From positions 1,116,001-1,180,000 of the forward strand of contig NZ_JAASRY010000001.1 in NCBI RefSeq assembly GCF_011761345.1: a DNA stretch of 64,000 nt, read 5' to 3'. The translations under genes were made by a program, and so were the position numbers. The notes beneath the pieces were generated by a model, which was not told the origin of the DNA, did no database searches, and worked only from the letters and a program-made list of their open reading frames with translations. Below, in pieces: positions 17,474 through 26,194 of this stretch. Each line of letters begins with the position of its first letter. Position 1 is the first letter of the stretch. Origin of the DNA: Thalassobacillus devorans. Its GTDB lineage: Bacteria; Bacillota; Bacilli; Bacillales; Halobacillaceae.

Positions 17474-18115
17474 ATGGAAGAACCAAGAGTGAAGTGCTTC
17501 ATTTCAAGAACACAAAAAAGTAACTGTTATGTTGTGTCTTCATCTGATACATGTGTAGTCATAGACCCTGGAGAGGTTACTGAGGAATTATTGAGTTACC
17601 TAAACGGTCGAGATGTAGATTATATATTACTTACCCATGGTCACTATGACCATATTGCTGGAGTGAAAAGTTTAAAAACACTTACCGATGCACAAGTAGG
17701 TATACATCATTTAGAAGCCAGTTGGCTGCTTGACCCCGTTTTAAATCGCTCTTCAAATACCTCTAAGCATATCTATTGTGATTGGCCAGATATTTTGTTT
17801 GACGGAGAAGAAGTGATTCAATGTGCTTCCATTTCTATAAAAGTTCTATTTACACCAGGACATTCGCCAGGAAGTATCAGCTATTTAATTGAAGATAAAT
17901 TTGTTTTTACAGGAGATACATTATTATCGGGTTTTGTTGGAGCAGTACATCTACCACAAAGTGATCGAGAATTGTTAAAGCAATCCATACAGAAAAAAAT
18001 ACTTACACTTTCCAATGAAGTAATCGTCTATCCAGGGCATGGCCAAAAGTCCACCATCAAATTTGAAAGAAGAAATAAAACTATTCCAAATACCAAAGAG
18101 TTCTTTATTATTTAG
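17474..18115 (+). CDS. MBL-fold metallo-hydrolase (glyoxalase II-like)
   Basis: About 213 residues from ATG 17474, which follows a GAGGGGG site; a TTG at 17447 is the alternative. The metal motif THGHYDHIAG (HxHxDH) is near residue 55. GHSPGS supplies another histidine, FTGDTLL the bridging aspartate, and VYPGHGQKS the last histidine. These fit hydroxyacylglutathione hydrolase-like thioesterases. It is the first gene after the second sigma-54 promoter. A role in clearing a thioester or glyoxal by-product of the pathway is possible. Confidence 0.85.
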   Translation: MEEPRVKCFISRTQKSNCYVVSSSDTCVVIDPGEVTEELLSYLNGRDVDYILLTHGHYDHIAGVKSLKTLTDAQVGIHHLEASWLLDPVLNRSSNTSKHIYCDWPDILFDGEEVIQCASISIKVLFTPGHSPGSISYLIEDKFVFTGDTLLSGFVGAVHLPQSDRELLKQSIQKKILTLSNEVIVYPGHGQKSTIKFERRNKTIPNTKEFFII

Positions 18116-18213
18116 AACTATCACTTTATTGAGGGAGGTGATATTAAAAACAAGAAGATATCCTAATTAACTCTAGACTTAGTGGGAAGAAAATTTAAAA
18201 GGAGTGTATTAAT

Positions 18214-19218
18214 ATGGCAGAAATCTATCAGCGAGATGTAAATTTAGAAGACTATGATCCAGATTTACTAATTGAGTTGTATAAAACGATGGTTAAAATT
18301 AGGTCATTTGATGAAAATTTGATTCGCTTAATGCAAGAAGGTAAAGTTTCTGGGTTCTATCATTCTGGAATTGGCTCGGAAGGTTTGTCTGCTGGTTCGA
18401 TTACAAAACTCCTCCGAGATGAAGACTATATTTATTACAATCATAGAGGTTGTAACCAAAAAATTGCAAAAGGGGTTCCACTTTCAAAAATATATGGTGA
18501 TTTTTTAGGTACTATAGAAGGAACGACTAAAGGATTGGGGGCGGGAATAGTTCACAGTGCTGATCCTTCCAGGGGGGTCTTAGGTCAAGCCGGGACAATT
18601 GGATCTCAACTTAGCTTAGCGGTAGGGTCTGCTTTTGCTTCTCAAATGAAAGGAACTGACCAAGTTACTATAGTTTATTTTGGAGATGGTGCAGCTTCCA
18701 GAGAAACTATGCACGGATCTCTAAATTGGGCCAAATTATATAACTTGCCTGTGATTTATATTTGCGAAAACAATGAATATGCAATTTCATGTCATGTATC
18801 GGAAACTCATGGGGTCAAGGCTCATATTGCAGATTGGTCAGAAGGGTACGGGATTCCAAACTGTGTAGTTGATGGAAATGATGTCCTCTTGATGCATGAG
18901 GTGACCAAAGAAGCCATTGAGCGTGCTAAGAAAGGCAGGGGACCAACGTTTATTGAAGCACAAACTTTCCGTCATAGAGGACATTTTGAAGGTGATCCTT
19001 ATGATTATATTGATAAAGCTGTCCTACAAGATTGGAAAGATAATAGAGACCCTATTAAGAATTTTAAAAAGCAATTAATTAATAGTGGACTAACAACCGA
19101 AGATCATCTGATTAACTTAGGTAAGCAAGTAGAAGAAGAAATCTTGCAAGCTATTGAAATAGCGGAAAATGCCCCTATGCCAGAACGGAATCGTATTTAT
19201 GAAGGTCTATTTGCATAA
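18214..19218 (+). CDS. acoA: Acetoin dehydrogenase-type E1 component, alpha subunit
   Basis: A 334-residue thiamine-diphosphate 2-oxo-acid/acetoin dehydrogenase alpha subunit. The ThDP motif begins with FGDGAASRETMHGSLNWAK near residue 154 and ends with ICENNEYAIS. The HRGCNQKIAKG and YHSGIGSEGLSAG segments and the RHRGHFEGDP loop are typical of AcoA/PdhA. An AAAAGGAG site precedes the ATG. With the beta subunit it cleaves acetoin or a related substrate and passes an acetyl group to E2. The neighbouring AcoR-type activator supports the acetoin-type assignment over pyruvate dehydrogenase. Confidence 0.87.
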   Translation: MAEIYQRDVNLEDYDPDLLIELYKTMVKIRSFDENLIRLMQEGKVSGFYHSGIGSEGLSAGSITKLLRDEDYIYYNHRGCNQKIAKGVPLSKIYGDFLGTIEGTTKGLGAGIVHSADPSRGVLGQAGTIGSQLSLAVGSAFASQMKGTDQVTIVYFGDGAASRETMHGSLNWAKLYNLPVIYICENNEYAISCHVSETHGVKAHIADWSEGYGIPNCVVDGNDVLLMHEVTKEAIERAKKGRGPTFIEAQTFRHRGHFEGDPYDYIDKAVLQDWKDNRDPIKNFKKQLINSGLTTEDHLINLGKQVEEEILQAIEIAENAPMPERNRIYEGLFA

Positions 19219-19230
19219 GGAGGAGAAAAA

Positions 19231-20217
19231 ATGAGACAAATTACTATGCGTGAAGCACTTAATGAAGCTTTACATGAAGAAATGGAAAGAGATGAGAGCA
19301 CAGTATTATTCGGTGAAGACGTGGCTAAATTTGGTGGAATCAATAAAGTAACTCAAGGGCTTTATGAAAAGTATGGGGCGCCTCGGGTTTACGATACCCC
19401 GATTGCTGAAGCTACAATCGTAGGAGCTGCGGTTGGCATGGCTATAACCGGGCATGCTAGACCGATTCCAGAGCTTCAATTCGGTGATTTTGCAAGTATT
19501 GCATTCGATGAAATCTTTAACAAAATGGGGAAATGGCGGTTCATGCACGGAGGGCAGATGGAAATGCCTATAACATTAAGGCTCCCTGTTGGTATAGCGG
19601 GAGGAGCAGGTCCTGAACATTCTCAAAGCCCTCAAGCCTTGTTTATGCACGGTCCAGGTCTGCAAATTGTTGTACCTTCGACTCCTTATGACGCAAAAGG
19701 ATTACTTAAGACATCTATTCGTGATAACAATGCAGTACTATTTTTTGAACATAAATTACTTTATGACATGAAAGGCGATGTGCCAGAGGAAGAGTATTTA
19801 ATTCCATTTGGTAAAGCTGATATAAAACGCGAGGGAGAAGATCTCACGATTATAGCTACAGCACTCCAAGTACAAACCTCTTTAGAAGCTGCAGAGGAGC
19901 TCTCAAACCAAGGGGTTGAAGCTGAAGTTATTGACCCTCGTACACTTGCTCCTCTTGATATGGAAACCATCTTGAACTCTGTACGTAAAACTGGAAGAGT
20001 TTTAATAGTACATGAAGAATCAAAAACAGGTGGGTCAGGTGCTGAAATAGCTGCGCAAATTCAAGAAGAAGCACTTTTTGACTTGGAAGCACCTATAAAA
20101 AGAATTGGAAGTCCTGATGTACCTATTGCACAAAGTATTCATTTAGAACAATTTTATCGTCCGAACGCACAACAAATTATAAATGCTGTTAATGAAATTA
20201 TTGATGTTCCAGTATAA
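19231..20217 (+). CDS. acoB: Acetoin dehydrogenase-type E1 component, beta subunit
   Basis: A 328-residue transketolase-like beta subunit. Landmarks: REALNEALHEEMERDESTVL at the N-terminus, then FGEDVAKFGG, DTPIAEATIVGAAVGMA, GAGPEHSQSP near residue 129, and the C-terminal VIDPRTLAPLD and VHEESKTGGSGAEIA. It forms the alpha2beta2 E1 with AcoA. It starts 12 bases after acoA behind AAGGAGGAG. Confidence 0.9.
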   Translation: MRQITMREALNEALHEEMERDESTVLFGEDVAKFGGINKVTQGLYEKYGAPRVYDTPIAEATIVGAAVGMAITGHARPIPELQFGDFASIAFDEIFNKMGKWRFMHGGQMEMPITLRLPVGIAGGAGPEHSQSPQALFMHGPGLQIVVPSTPYDAKGLLKTSIRDNNAVLFFEHKLLYDMKGDVPEEEYLIPFGKADIKREGEDLTIIATALQVQTSLEAAEELSNQGVEAEVIDPRTLAPLDMETILNSVRKTGRVLIVHEESKTGGSGAEIAAQIQEEALFDLEAPIKRIGSPDVPIAQSIHLEQFYRPNAQQIINAVNEIIDVPV

Positions 20218-20265
20218 GTAAAAATGACAGAACATTCTGAATCGAAAATGTGGGGAGTGTCAGAT

Positions 20266-21432
20266 ATGTACGAAGTAAAAATGCCAAGGTTAGGTGTAAC
20301 CATGCAAAAAGGTACGATTAATCAATGGTTAGTCGAGGAAGGAGAGGAAGTTAATAAAGGAGATTATATTTTTGAAATGGAGACGGAGAAGTCAACTTTA
20401 GAAATAGAAGCCCAAGAGTCAGGGACCTTAAAGAAGGTGATTGTTCCTGATGGAGAAGAAGTGGCTGTAAATACTGTAGTTGCTATTATTGCTGATCTAA
20501 ATGAAGAAGTGGATTTATCCGCTTATCTTCAAGATACAAACCAGGAGAAAGCTGTAGGCAATAACAAAGAAAAATCCACATCTTCAACTGCTACTGCTGT
20601 TAGAAAACAAAGAAGTAAAGTGGTTCCTAAGGCACGTAAGCTGGCCAAAGAGATGGGGTTATCTCTAGAGGAAATTCAAGGGACAGGGAAAGATGGGTTA
20701 ATTACAGTCAATGATGTTAAATCTTTTGTAAATTTCTCAGAAGAATCTCAACTTACTGTGAAAGAAACCATTCCATTAAATCATGTGAAAAGAGCTATGA
20801 GCAACAATGTATTAGAAAGCTGGCAAACTGTTCCTCAATTTACACAAATGGTTTCTGTGAATATGGAGAATGTACTCAAAGTAAAAAAACAACTAGAGGG
20901 GATTACTTTAAATGATCTTTTAATTAAGTCTTTAGCCAAAGCAGCGGCTTCCTATCCGATAGTAAATAGTCAATTTGATAAAGATAAAAAAGTGAAAATC
21001 TTTGAAGAAGTAAATATATCGGTTGCTGTAAATAGCTCACATGGTCTTGTGGTACCCGTTTTACGAAACGTTCCATCTAAGTCAATCCATGAAGTTTCTA
21101 AGGAAATGAAAGAGATTGGGTATAAGGCAGAAGCAAGTGAGCTTACCCCTCAAGATTATGCTGATGGCACAATTACTCTTTCTAACTTAGGAAGTGTGGG
21201 AATCGAATCGGGAACCCCTATTATTAATACTCCCCAGTCAACGATAGTTTTTGCTGGAACTATTAAGAAAACACCGATAGTAAATAAGGAAGATGAGGTT
21301 ATTGTGGCTCCAATAATGACCCTCTCCATTTGTTATGATCATCGGTTTATTGACGGGGTAACCGGGGCTGAGTTTACAAATCAGTTTAAAACTATTTTAG
21401 AAAAATTAAGTGTTGAAGATATTACTACTTAA
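20266..21432 (+). CDS. acoC: Dihydrolipoamide acetyltransferase (E2) of acetoin dehydrogenase type
   Basis: About 388 residues from ATG 20266, preceded by GGGGAGTG; an ATG at 20224 would add 14 weak residues. The lipoyl domain has its lysine at residue 42 in METEKSTLEIEA. A peripheral-subunit-binding domain follows a charged linker (VVPKARKLAKEMGLSLEEIQ near residue 125). The catalytic domain ends with ICYDHRFIDGVTGAEF, carrying His and Asp. It moves the acetyl group from E1 to CoA. No E3 (dihydrolipoamide dehydrogenase) is encoded in the cluster, so E3 must be supplied from elsewhere. Confidence 0.9.
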   Translation: MYEVKMPRLGVTMQKGTINQWLVEEGEEVNKGDYIFEMETEKSTLEIEAQESGTLKKVIVPDGEEVAVNTVVAIIADLNEEVDLSAYLQDTNQEKAVGNNKEKSTSSTATAVRKQRSKVVPKARKLAKEMGLSLEEIQGTGKDGLITVNDVKSFVNFSEESQLTVKETIPLNHVKRAMSNNVLESWQTVPQFTQMVSVNMENVLKVKKQLEGITLNDLLIKSLAKAAASYPIVNSQFDKDKKVKIFEEVNISVAVNSSHGLVVPVLRNVPSKSIHEVSKEMKEIGYKAEASELTPQDYADGTITLSNLGSVGIESGTPIINTPQSTIVFAGTIKKTPIVNKEDEVIVAPIMTLSICYDHRFIDGVTGAEFTNQFKTILEKLSVEDITT

Positions 21433-21452
21433 ATAAAGAAAAGAGGGGTTAA

Positions 21453-22220
21453 ATGAGGTTAAAAAATAAAGTAGCTATTATAACCGGTGCGGGTAGTGGG
21501 CAGGGCAAAGAGGCCGCGAAAATATTCGCGGCCGAAGGTGCTCATGTTGTAATTGCTGAATGGAATGAGGATAACGGTAAAAGTGTGGAAAAAGAAATAC
21601 TTAACACAGGTCATAAAGCCACTTTTATCAAAACTGACATCTCTGACGAAAATAATGTTAAGGAACTGGTGGAGCAAGTAATCAGCCAGAAACACAGGAT
21701 AGACATTCTTTTTAACAATGCTGGTATCGGATTTTCTTCCAGATCCCAATATAAAATGGCATCTGTATTAGAAACCCCTCTTGATGATTGGAATAACATT
21801 CTCTCTATTAACTTAAATGGAACATATTTAATGTGTAAACATGTCTTACCAATTATGATTGAACAGCAATCCGGAAACATCGTGAATAATTCCTCTCTCA
21901 ACGGTATTCTCGGAGTTACCGGTGCAGATGCTTACACCGCATCCAAGGGAGGGGTTGTAGCACTAAGCAGGGTAATGGCTGTAGATTATGGTAAATATAA
22001 CATTCGTGTCAATTGCATTTGTCCCGGAGCTATTGATACTCCAATGATCCAGGAAGTCCTTGACAACCCAGAGATTGCAAAGAATTATGAAGCCGGCCCC
22101 TTAGGTAGAGTAGGTAAACCAGAAGAGGTTGCCCAAGCTGCATTATTTTTGGCGTCAGAGGAATCCAGCTACATTACAGGGTTAATCATGCCTGTAGATG
22201 GGGGTTGGAGTGTTGTCTGA
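21453..22220 (+). CDS. SDR-family oxidoreductase
   Basis: A 255-residue short-chain dehydrogenase with TGAGSGQGKEAAKIF near residue 13, NNAGIGFSS near residue 90, the catalytic YTASKGGVVAL near residue 162, and the terminal GLIMPVDGGW. It follows acoC by 20 bases with a GAGGGG site. It is one of three SDRs in this cluster. Related enzymes interconvert diols and ketones (for example acetoin/butanediol reductases), which fits the location, but substrate assignment is inference. Confidence 0.88.
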   Translation: MRLKNKVAIITGAGSGQGKEAAKIFAAEGAHVVIAEWNEDNGKSVEKEILNTGHKATFIKTDISDENNVKELVEQVISQKHRIDILFNNAGIGFSSRSQYKMASVLETPLDDWNNILSINLNGTYLMCKHVLPIMIEQQSGNIVNNSSLNGILGVTGADAYTASKGGVVALSRVMAVDYGKYNIRVNCICPGAIDTPMIQEVLDNPEIAKNYEAGPLGRVGKPEEVAQAALFLASEESSYITGLIMPVDGGWSVV

Positions 22221-22256
22221 TAATATCTGGGCTTAAACTTTAAGGAGGGAAGCCAG

Positions 22257-24254
22257 ATGGTGAAGGATAGCTTTTTCTTACAAGGTAGTTATTCACCAAG
22301 TAAAACGACAGAGAGGGAACGAGCTTTACAATGGAGTTGGACAAACTTTTTCAAGAAAGGAATAGAAGGAGAAAATATTCGGTCCCTCATACTTGCTTCT
22401 TGGAAGAGATCTGAGGATTATCTAATCGACCCATTTGAAACAAAGGCTCCGGTTATTGTCGATGAGTATGATTTAGAAAAAAGAAAAGAAGCAAATAAAG
22501 AAGTACTTACATTCATACGACCCTTTATGGATGATCTTTATGAAATTGTTAAAGGGACAAATAGCATAATAGCTTTCTCTGATAAAGATGGGGTAGTTTT
22601 GGAGCTTCATGGCGACAAAGACATTAAATTAAATGCCTCCTCAACTAATTTTATGGTTGGGGTAAACATGAATGAAAAAGTTATGGGGACTAATTCAATA
22701 GGTACTTCCCTTGCACTTGGTCATCCGGTTCAAGTGGTTGGAGCTGAACATTATTGTAAAGCGTGGCACACATCTCATTGTTCGACTGCTCCAATCAATG
22801 ATCCACAAACAAACGAAATTGTTGGAACACTTACCTTAGTGGGATATTTAAAATCTGCACATCCACACTCTTTGGCATTGGTTAAGACAGCTTCTGAAAC
22901 ACTGGTCCAACTATTGGAGCAGCAGGGATTAAAACATGAACAATATATGATTAATAATTATTTCAGCGCGGCGATAGAGTCCGTATCAGATGGAGTAATT
23001 GTACTTAATCGAAATGGAGAACTTATCCGTCATAACCAGATCGCCTCACACCTTTTAAAGCTTCCTTCCTCTGTAGAAAAAAAGAAATTGAAGATTAGTA
23101 GTATCAGTCATTTGAATCCGCTGCAAAAAAACTTCCAGAAGGCTATACAAGGAGAAGATGTTATTATTCAACAGCAACTCGATCTCCCGCAAGAGGGCAG
23201 AGTTAATGTATTAATGACTTCAAGAAAAATCATGGTCGCGGGAAATCATATAGGCTGCATTATTATTTTCAAAAAAATAGCCGAAAACCATACTAAGAGC
23301 TTACGAGCCAAGCATACTTTTTCAAACTTAAAAGGCAGGGATGAATCAATTACCCAGGCCATTAAATTAGCAAAAAAGGTAGCTCTAACAGATAAAAGTG
23401 TAATGATAATAGGAGAAAGCGGTACAGGTAAAGAGTTGTTTGCCCAGGCTATTCATAATGAAAGTTTAAGAAGAACTGAGTCTTTTTTGGCTATCAACTG
23501 TTCTGCTATTCCAAAAGAGCTAATTACCAGTGAATTATTTGGGTACGCGGAAGGGGCTTTTACCAATGCTTTAAAGGGAGGAAAAAAAGGTAAGTTTGAG
23601 GCAGCGGATGGAGGAACTTTGTTTCTTGATGAAATCGGAGATATGCCATTAGAGCTTCAAGCTCATTTACTTAGAGTCTTAGAAGAAAAAGAAATTACAC
23701 CTGTAGGAGCTAATTACTCAAAACCGATTGATGTAAGAATTATTGCTGCTACTAACAAAGATTTATACGAGCTTGTTAAAGAAAATAAATTTCGTTTGGA
23801 TTTATTTTATCGATTAAACGTAATTTCTTTAGAGATACCTCCACTTAGAAAAAGAAAAAGAGATATTAGTTATCTTGCTGAAAATTTCATATCTACTAAA
23901 AGGATAAGTGAAGAAGTTAAACAATGCTTTCAGTTTTATACTTGGCCAGGTAACCTAAGAGAATTAAAAAATGTAATAGAACAAATGGAATTATTCAGTG
24001 AAAGTGAAGAGTTAAAAACTGAAGACCTTCCATCTTATTTACAGGAAGAGCTAGGAAATCAGGATAATAATGATACTAAACTTTATCAAACCTTTGCAGA
24101 ACAAACGAAAAAAGAGTCTTTAATTATAGCACTGAAGGAGAACAAGAATATAGCCGCTGCTGCTAAGAAACTAGGTGTGTCTACGAGTACTGTTTATCGT
24201 TGGGCTCAAATGTATGGATTAGAAATAAAGAAAATAATAAAAGAAAGTTATTGA
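22257..24254 (+). CDS. acoR: AcoR-type sigma-54-dependent activator
   Basis: A 665-residue enhancer-binding protein. The N-terminal GAF-like sensor includes MNEKVMGTNSIGTSLALGHP and CKAWHTSHCSTAPI, characteristic of AcoR. A PAS-like segment lies near residues 235-345. The AAA+ domain has Walker A GESGTGKE near residue 388, the sigma-54 contact loop read as GAFTNA near residue 433 instead of GAFTGA, Walker B LFLDEIGD, and an arginine-finger region. The C-terminal Fis-type helix-turn-helix is AAAAKKLGVSTSTVYRW. It should activate the promoters at 16424 and 17378. The loop substitution is unusual. Confidence 0.92.
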   Translation: MVKDSFFLQGSYSPSKTTERERALQWSWTNFFKKGIEGENIRSLILASWKRSEDYLIDPFETKAPVIVDEYDLEKRKEANKEVLTFIRPFMDDLYEIVKGTNSIIAFSDKDGVVLELHGDKDIKLNASSTNFMVGVNMNEKVMGTNSIGTSLALGHPVQVVGAEHYCKAWHTSHCSTAPINDPQTNEIVGTLTLVGYLKSAHPHSLALVKTASETLVQLLEQQGLKHEQYMINNYFSAAIESVSDGVIVLNRNGELIRHNQIASHLLKLPSSVEKKKLKISSISHLNPLQKNFQKAIQGEDVIIQQQLDLPQEGRVNVLMTSRKIMVAGNHIGCIIIFKKIAENHTKSLRAKHTFSNLKGRDESITQAIKLAKKVALTDKSVMIIGESGTGKELFAQAIHNESLRRTESFLAINCSAIPKELITSELFGYAEGAFTNALKGGKKGKFEAADGGTLFLDEIGDMPLELQAHLLRVLEEKEITPVGANYSKPIDVRIIAATNKDLYELVKENKFRLDLFYRLNVISLEIPPLRKRKRDISYLAENFISTKRISEEVKQCFQFYTWPGNLRELKNVIEQMELFSESEELKTEDLPSYLQEELGNQDNNDTKLYQTFAEQTKKESLIIALKENKNIAAAAKKLGVSTSTVYRWAQMYGLEIKKIIKESY

Positions 24255-24274
24255 ATGGAAAAAGGGGTGTTATT

Positions 24275-25315
24275 TTGAAAGCTGCTATTTTTAATGGACC
24301 TCAATCAATGGAAGTACGAGATGTTCCGCCTCTAGAAAGTAATCCTAATGACCTTGTCTTGCGTGTATTATCCTGTGGTATATGCGGTTCTGACTTACAT
24401 TCGATGAGAACTGGGGACTTTGTGACACCAGGCCAAATAATGGGTCACGAATTTGTCGGAGAAGTAGTTGAGGTAGGCTCAAATGTTGAAGGTATTAAGA
24501 ATGGTGATAGGGTGGTAGGAACTTCTGCTGCATTTTGTGGGGAATGTAGGTGGTGCAAATCAGGAGACTTCATCTATTGTCCAGATTTATTCAATACTGC
24601 AATTGGCTATGGAAGGCCTGGTGGTTTTTCGGATTTTGTAAGAATTGAAAACGCTGTGTTGAATCAAACTGTTTTCCATGTCCCAGAACATTTATCCAAT
24701 GAAGAGGCCTCTTTAATGGAACCACTAGGAGTTGCAGCTTTGACTGTGTCTCAAGTACACCGGCAATCTAATAAAAGGGCGCTAGTGATAGGAGGAGGGA
24801 TAATTGGAAATCTAGTAGCTCAAATACTGAAAAATGAACATGATTATGATGTAGCTATTTCGGAACCATCCGAGATTAGAAGAAATAAAGTTTACGGAGT
24901 TACACATAAAATAAATCCATTTGAAGAAGATCTGATCAAGCGACTTCAAAACATATGGGGGGAAGGAAAATACCATTTTGGTTCAGGCGGAATGGCTGAT
25001 TTAGTTATAGATTGTGCAGGAAGTAAGCAAACATTCATTCAAGCACTAGAGGCAGTTAGAAGTAAGGGAGTTATTGGTGTAGTAGCTCTGCCTGATCAAC
25101 CTGTTCCGGTAAATCTCATGCGTGTAGTGCATAAAGCCCCTGAAATTGTAGGAGTATTAGGCTCGGATATGGGAGAGGCTATACGTTTAGTCAAGGAAGA
25201 CAAAGTTACTCTTAACACATTGGTAACGCACACATACCCACTTAAAAATATAACAGAAGCCTTTAAAGTTCAACAAAATACAGATGCATCTGTCAAAGTA
25301 GTAGTGAATCCATAA
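24275..25315 (+). CDS. Zinc-dependent alcohol dehydrogenase (butanediol dehydrogenase-like)
   Basis: About 346 residues from a TTG at 24275 behind AAAGGGGTG; a longer frame upstream overlaps acoR and lacks a site. The catalytic zinc ligands are in CGICGSDLHS and GHEFVGEVVEVG. The structural zinc cysteines are in CGECRWCKSGDFIYC. The Rossmann motif is VIGGGIIGNLVAQIL. The family includes 2,3-butanediol and threonine dehydrogenases. With AcoABC it could oxidise a diol to acetoin. The FGSGGMADLVIDCAGS region is normal for the fold. Confidence 0.87.
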   Translation: MKAAIFNGPQSMEVRDVPPLESNPNDLVLRVLSCGICGSDLHSMRTGDFVTPGQIMGHEFVGEVVEVGSNVEGIKNGDRVVGTSAAFCGECRWCKSGDFIYCPDLFNTAIGYGRPGGFSDFVRIENAVLNQTVFHVPEHLSNEEASLMEPLGVAALTVSQVHRQSNKRALVIGGGIIGNLVAQILKNEHDYDVAISEPSEIRRNKVYGVTHKINPFEEDLIKRLQNIWGEGKYHFGSGGMADLVIDCAGSKQTFIQALEAVRSKGVIGVVALPDQPVPVNLMRVVHKAPEIVGVLGSDMGEAIRLVKEDKVTLNTLVTHTYPLKNITEAFKVQQNTDASVKVVVNP

Positions 25316-25379
25316 TCAGTTTGTTTAAGTAAGCCCAACCATTTATCAGCTTTTATATATTGAAAAGGAGGTGATCACT

Positions 25380-26132
25380 GTGAAACTACAAAATAAAGTA
25401 GCAGTTGTGACTGGAGGGGGATCTGGATTAGGACGTGAATTTTGTATTCAAATGGCTCATGAAGGTGCAAAAATAGTAGTAGCAGATATTAATAAAAAAA
25501 ATGGTGAAGAAACTGTAAAACTAATTGAAGCCGCGGGTGGAAAAGCATATTGTTTTGAAATTAATGTGGTTAAAACTGAGCATATTAACAATTTGATAGC
25601 ATCAGTTTTAGAGGTATTTGGTACCATCGATATTCTTTGTAATAACGCTGGTATTACTGGTGAACGCACGAAGTGTCATCAAGTTACAGAAGATTCTTGG
25701 GATACAGTTTTAGAAGTTAATTTAAAAAGCATATTTTTAATGTCCAAAGCAATAATACCCATTATGATCAAACAAGGTGGTGGGGTAATCATAAATACTG
25801 CTTCTGCCTCTGGAATAATTGCAAGCGCTGCAGGTGTTGAATATACAGCTGCTAAGCATGGGGTAATAGGACTAACAAAACAATTATCTTACGAATATGG
25901 ACATGAGGGAATTAGAGTGGTTGCTATTGCACCTGGAGTAATTAAAACCCCACTTACAAAACAATTTTCTAATGAAGATGGACCATTTCATCAACTGACC
26001 ATGAATGCACCCGCTGGCCGATATGGTGAACCGATTGAAATAGCTAAAGTAGTTACTTTCTTGGCAAGTAAAGATGCTAGCTTTATTCACGGTCACGTTA
26101 TACCCATTGAGGGTGGATCGACTATTTTATAA
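25380..26132 (+). CDS. SDR-family oxidoreductase
   Basis: About 250 residues. GTG 25380 lies eight bases after AAGGAGG; the GTG at 25371 overlaps the site. It has TGGGSGLGREFC near residue 11, NNAGITGERT near residue 87, catalytic YTAAKHGVIGL near residue 155, and a C-terminal GHVIPIEGGS. It is the third SDR of the cluster and follows the zinc alcohol dehydrogenase. No feature reveals its substrate. Confidence 0.87.
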   Translation: MKLQNKVAVVTGGGSGLGREFCIQMAHEGAKIVVADINKKNGEETVKLIEAAGGKAYCFEINVVKTEHINNLIASVLEVFGTIDILCNNAGITGERTKCHQVTEDSWDTVLEVNLKSIFLMSKAIIPIMIKQGGGVIINTASASGIIASAAGVEYTAAKHGVIGLTKQLSYEYGHEGIRVVAIAPGVIKTPLTKQFSNEDGPFHQLTMNAPAGRYGEPIEIAKVVTFLASKDASFIHGHVIPIEGGSTIL

Positions 26133-26194
26133 ATCTTAAATATTAGAAATGTAGAAATTATAACACCTTAAAATTATTGAAAGGGGCAATTTGA

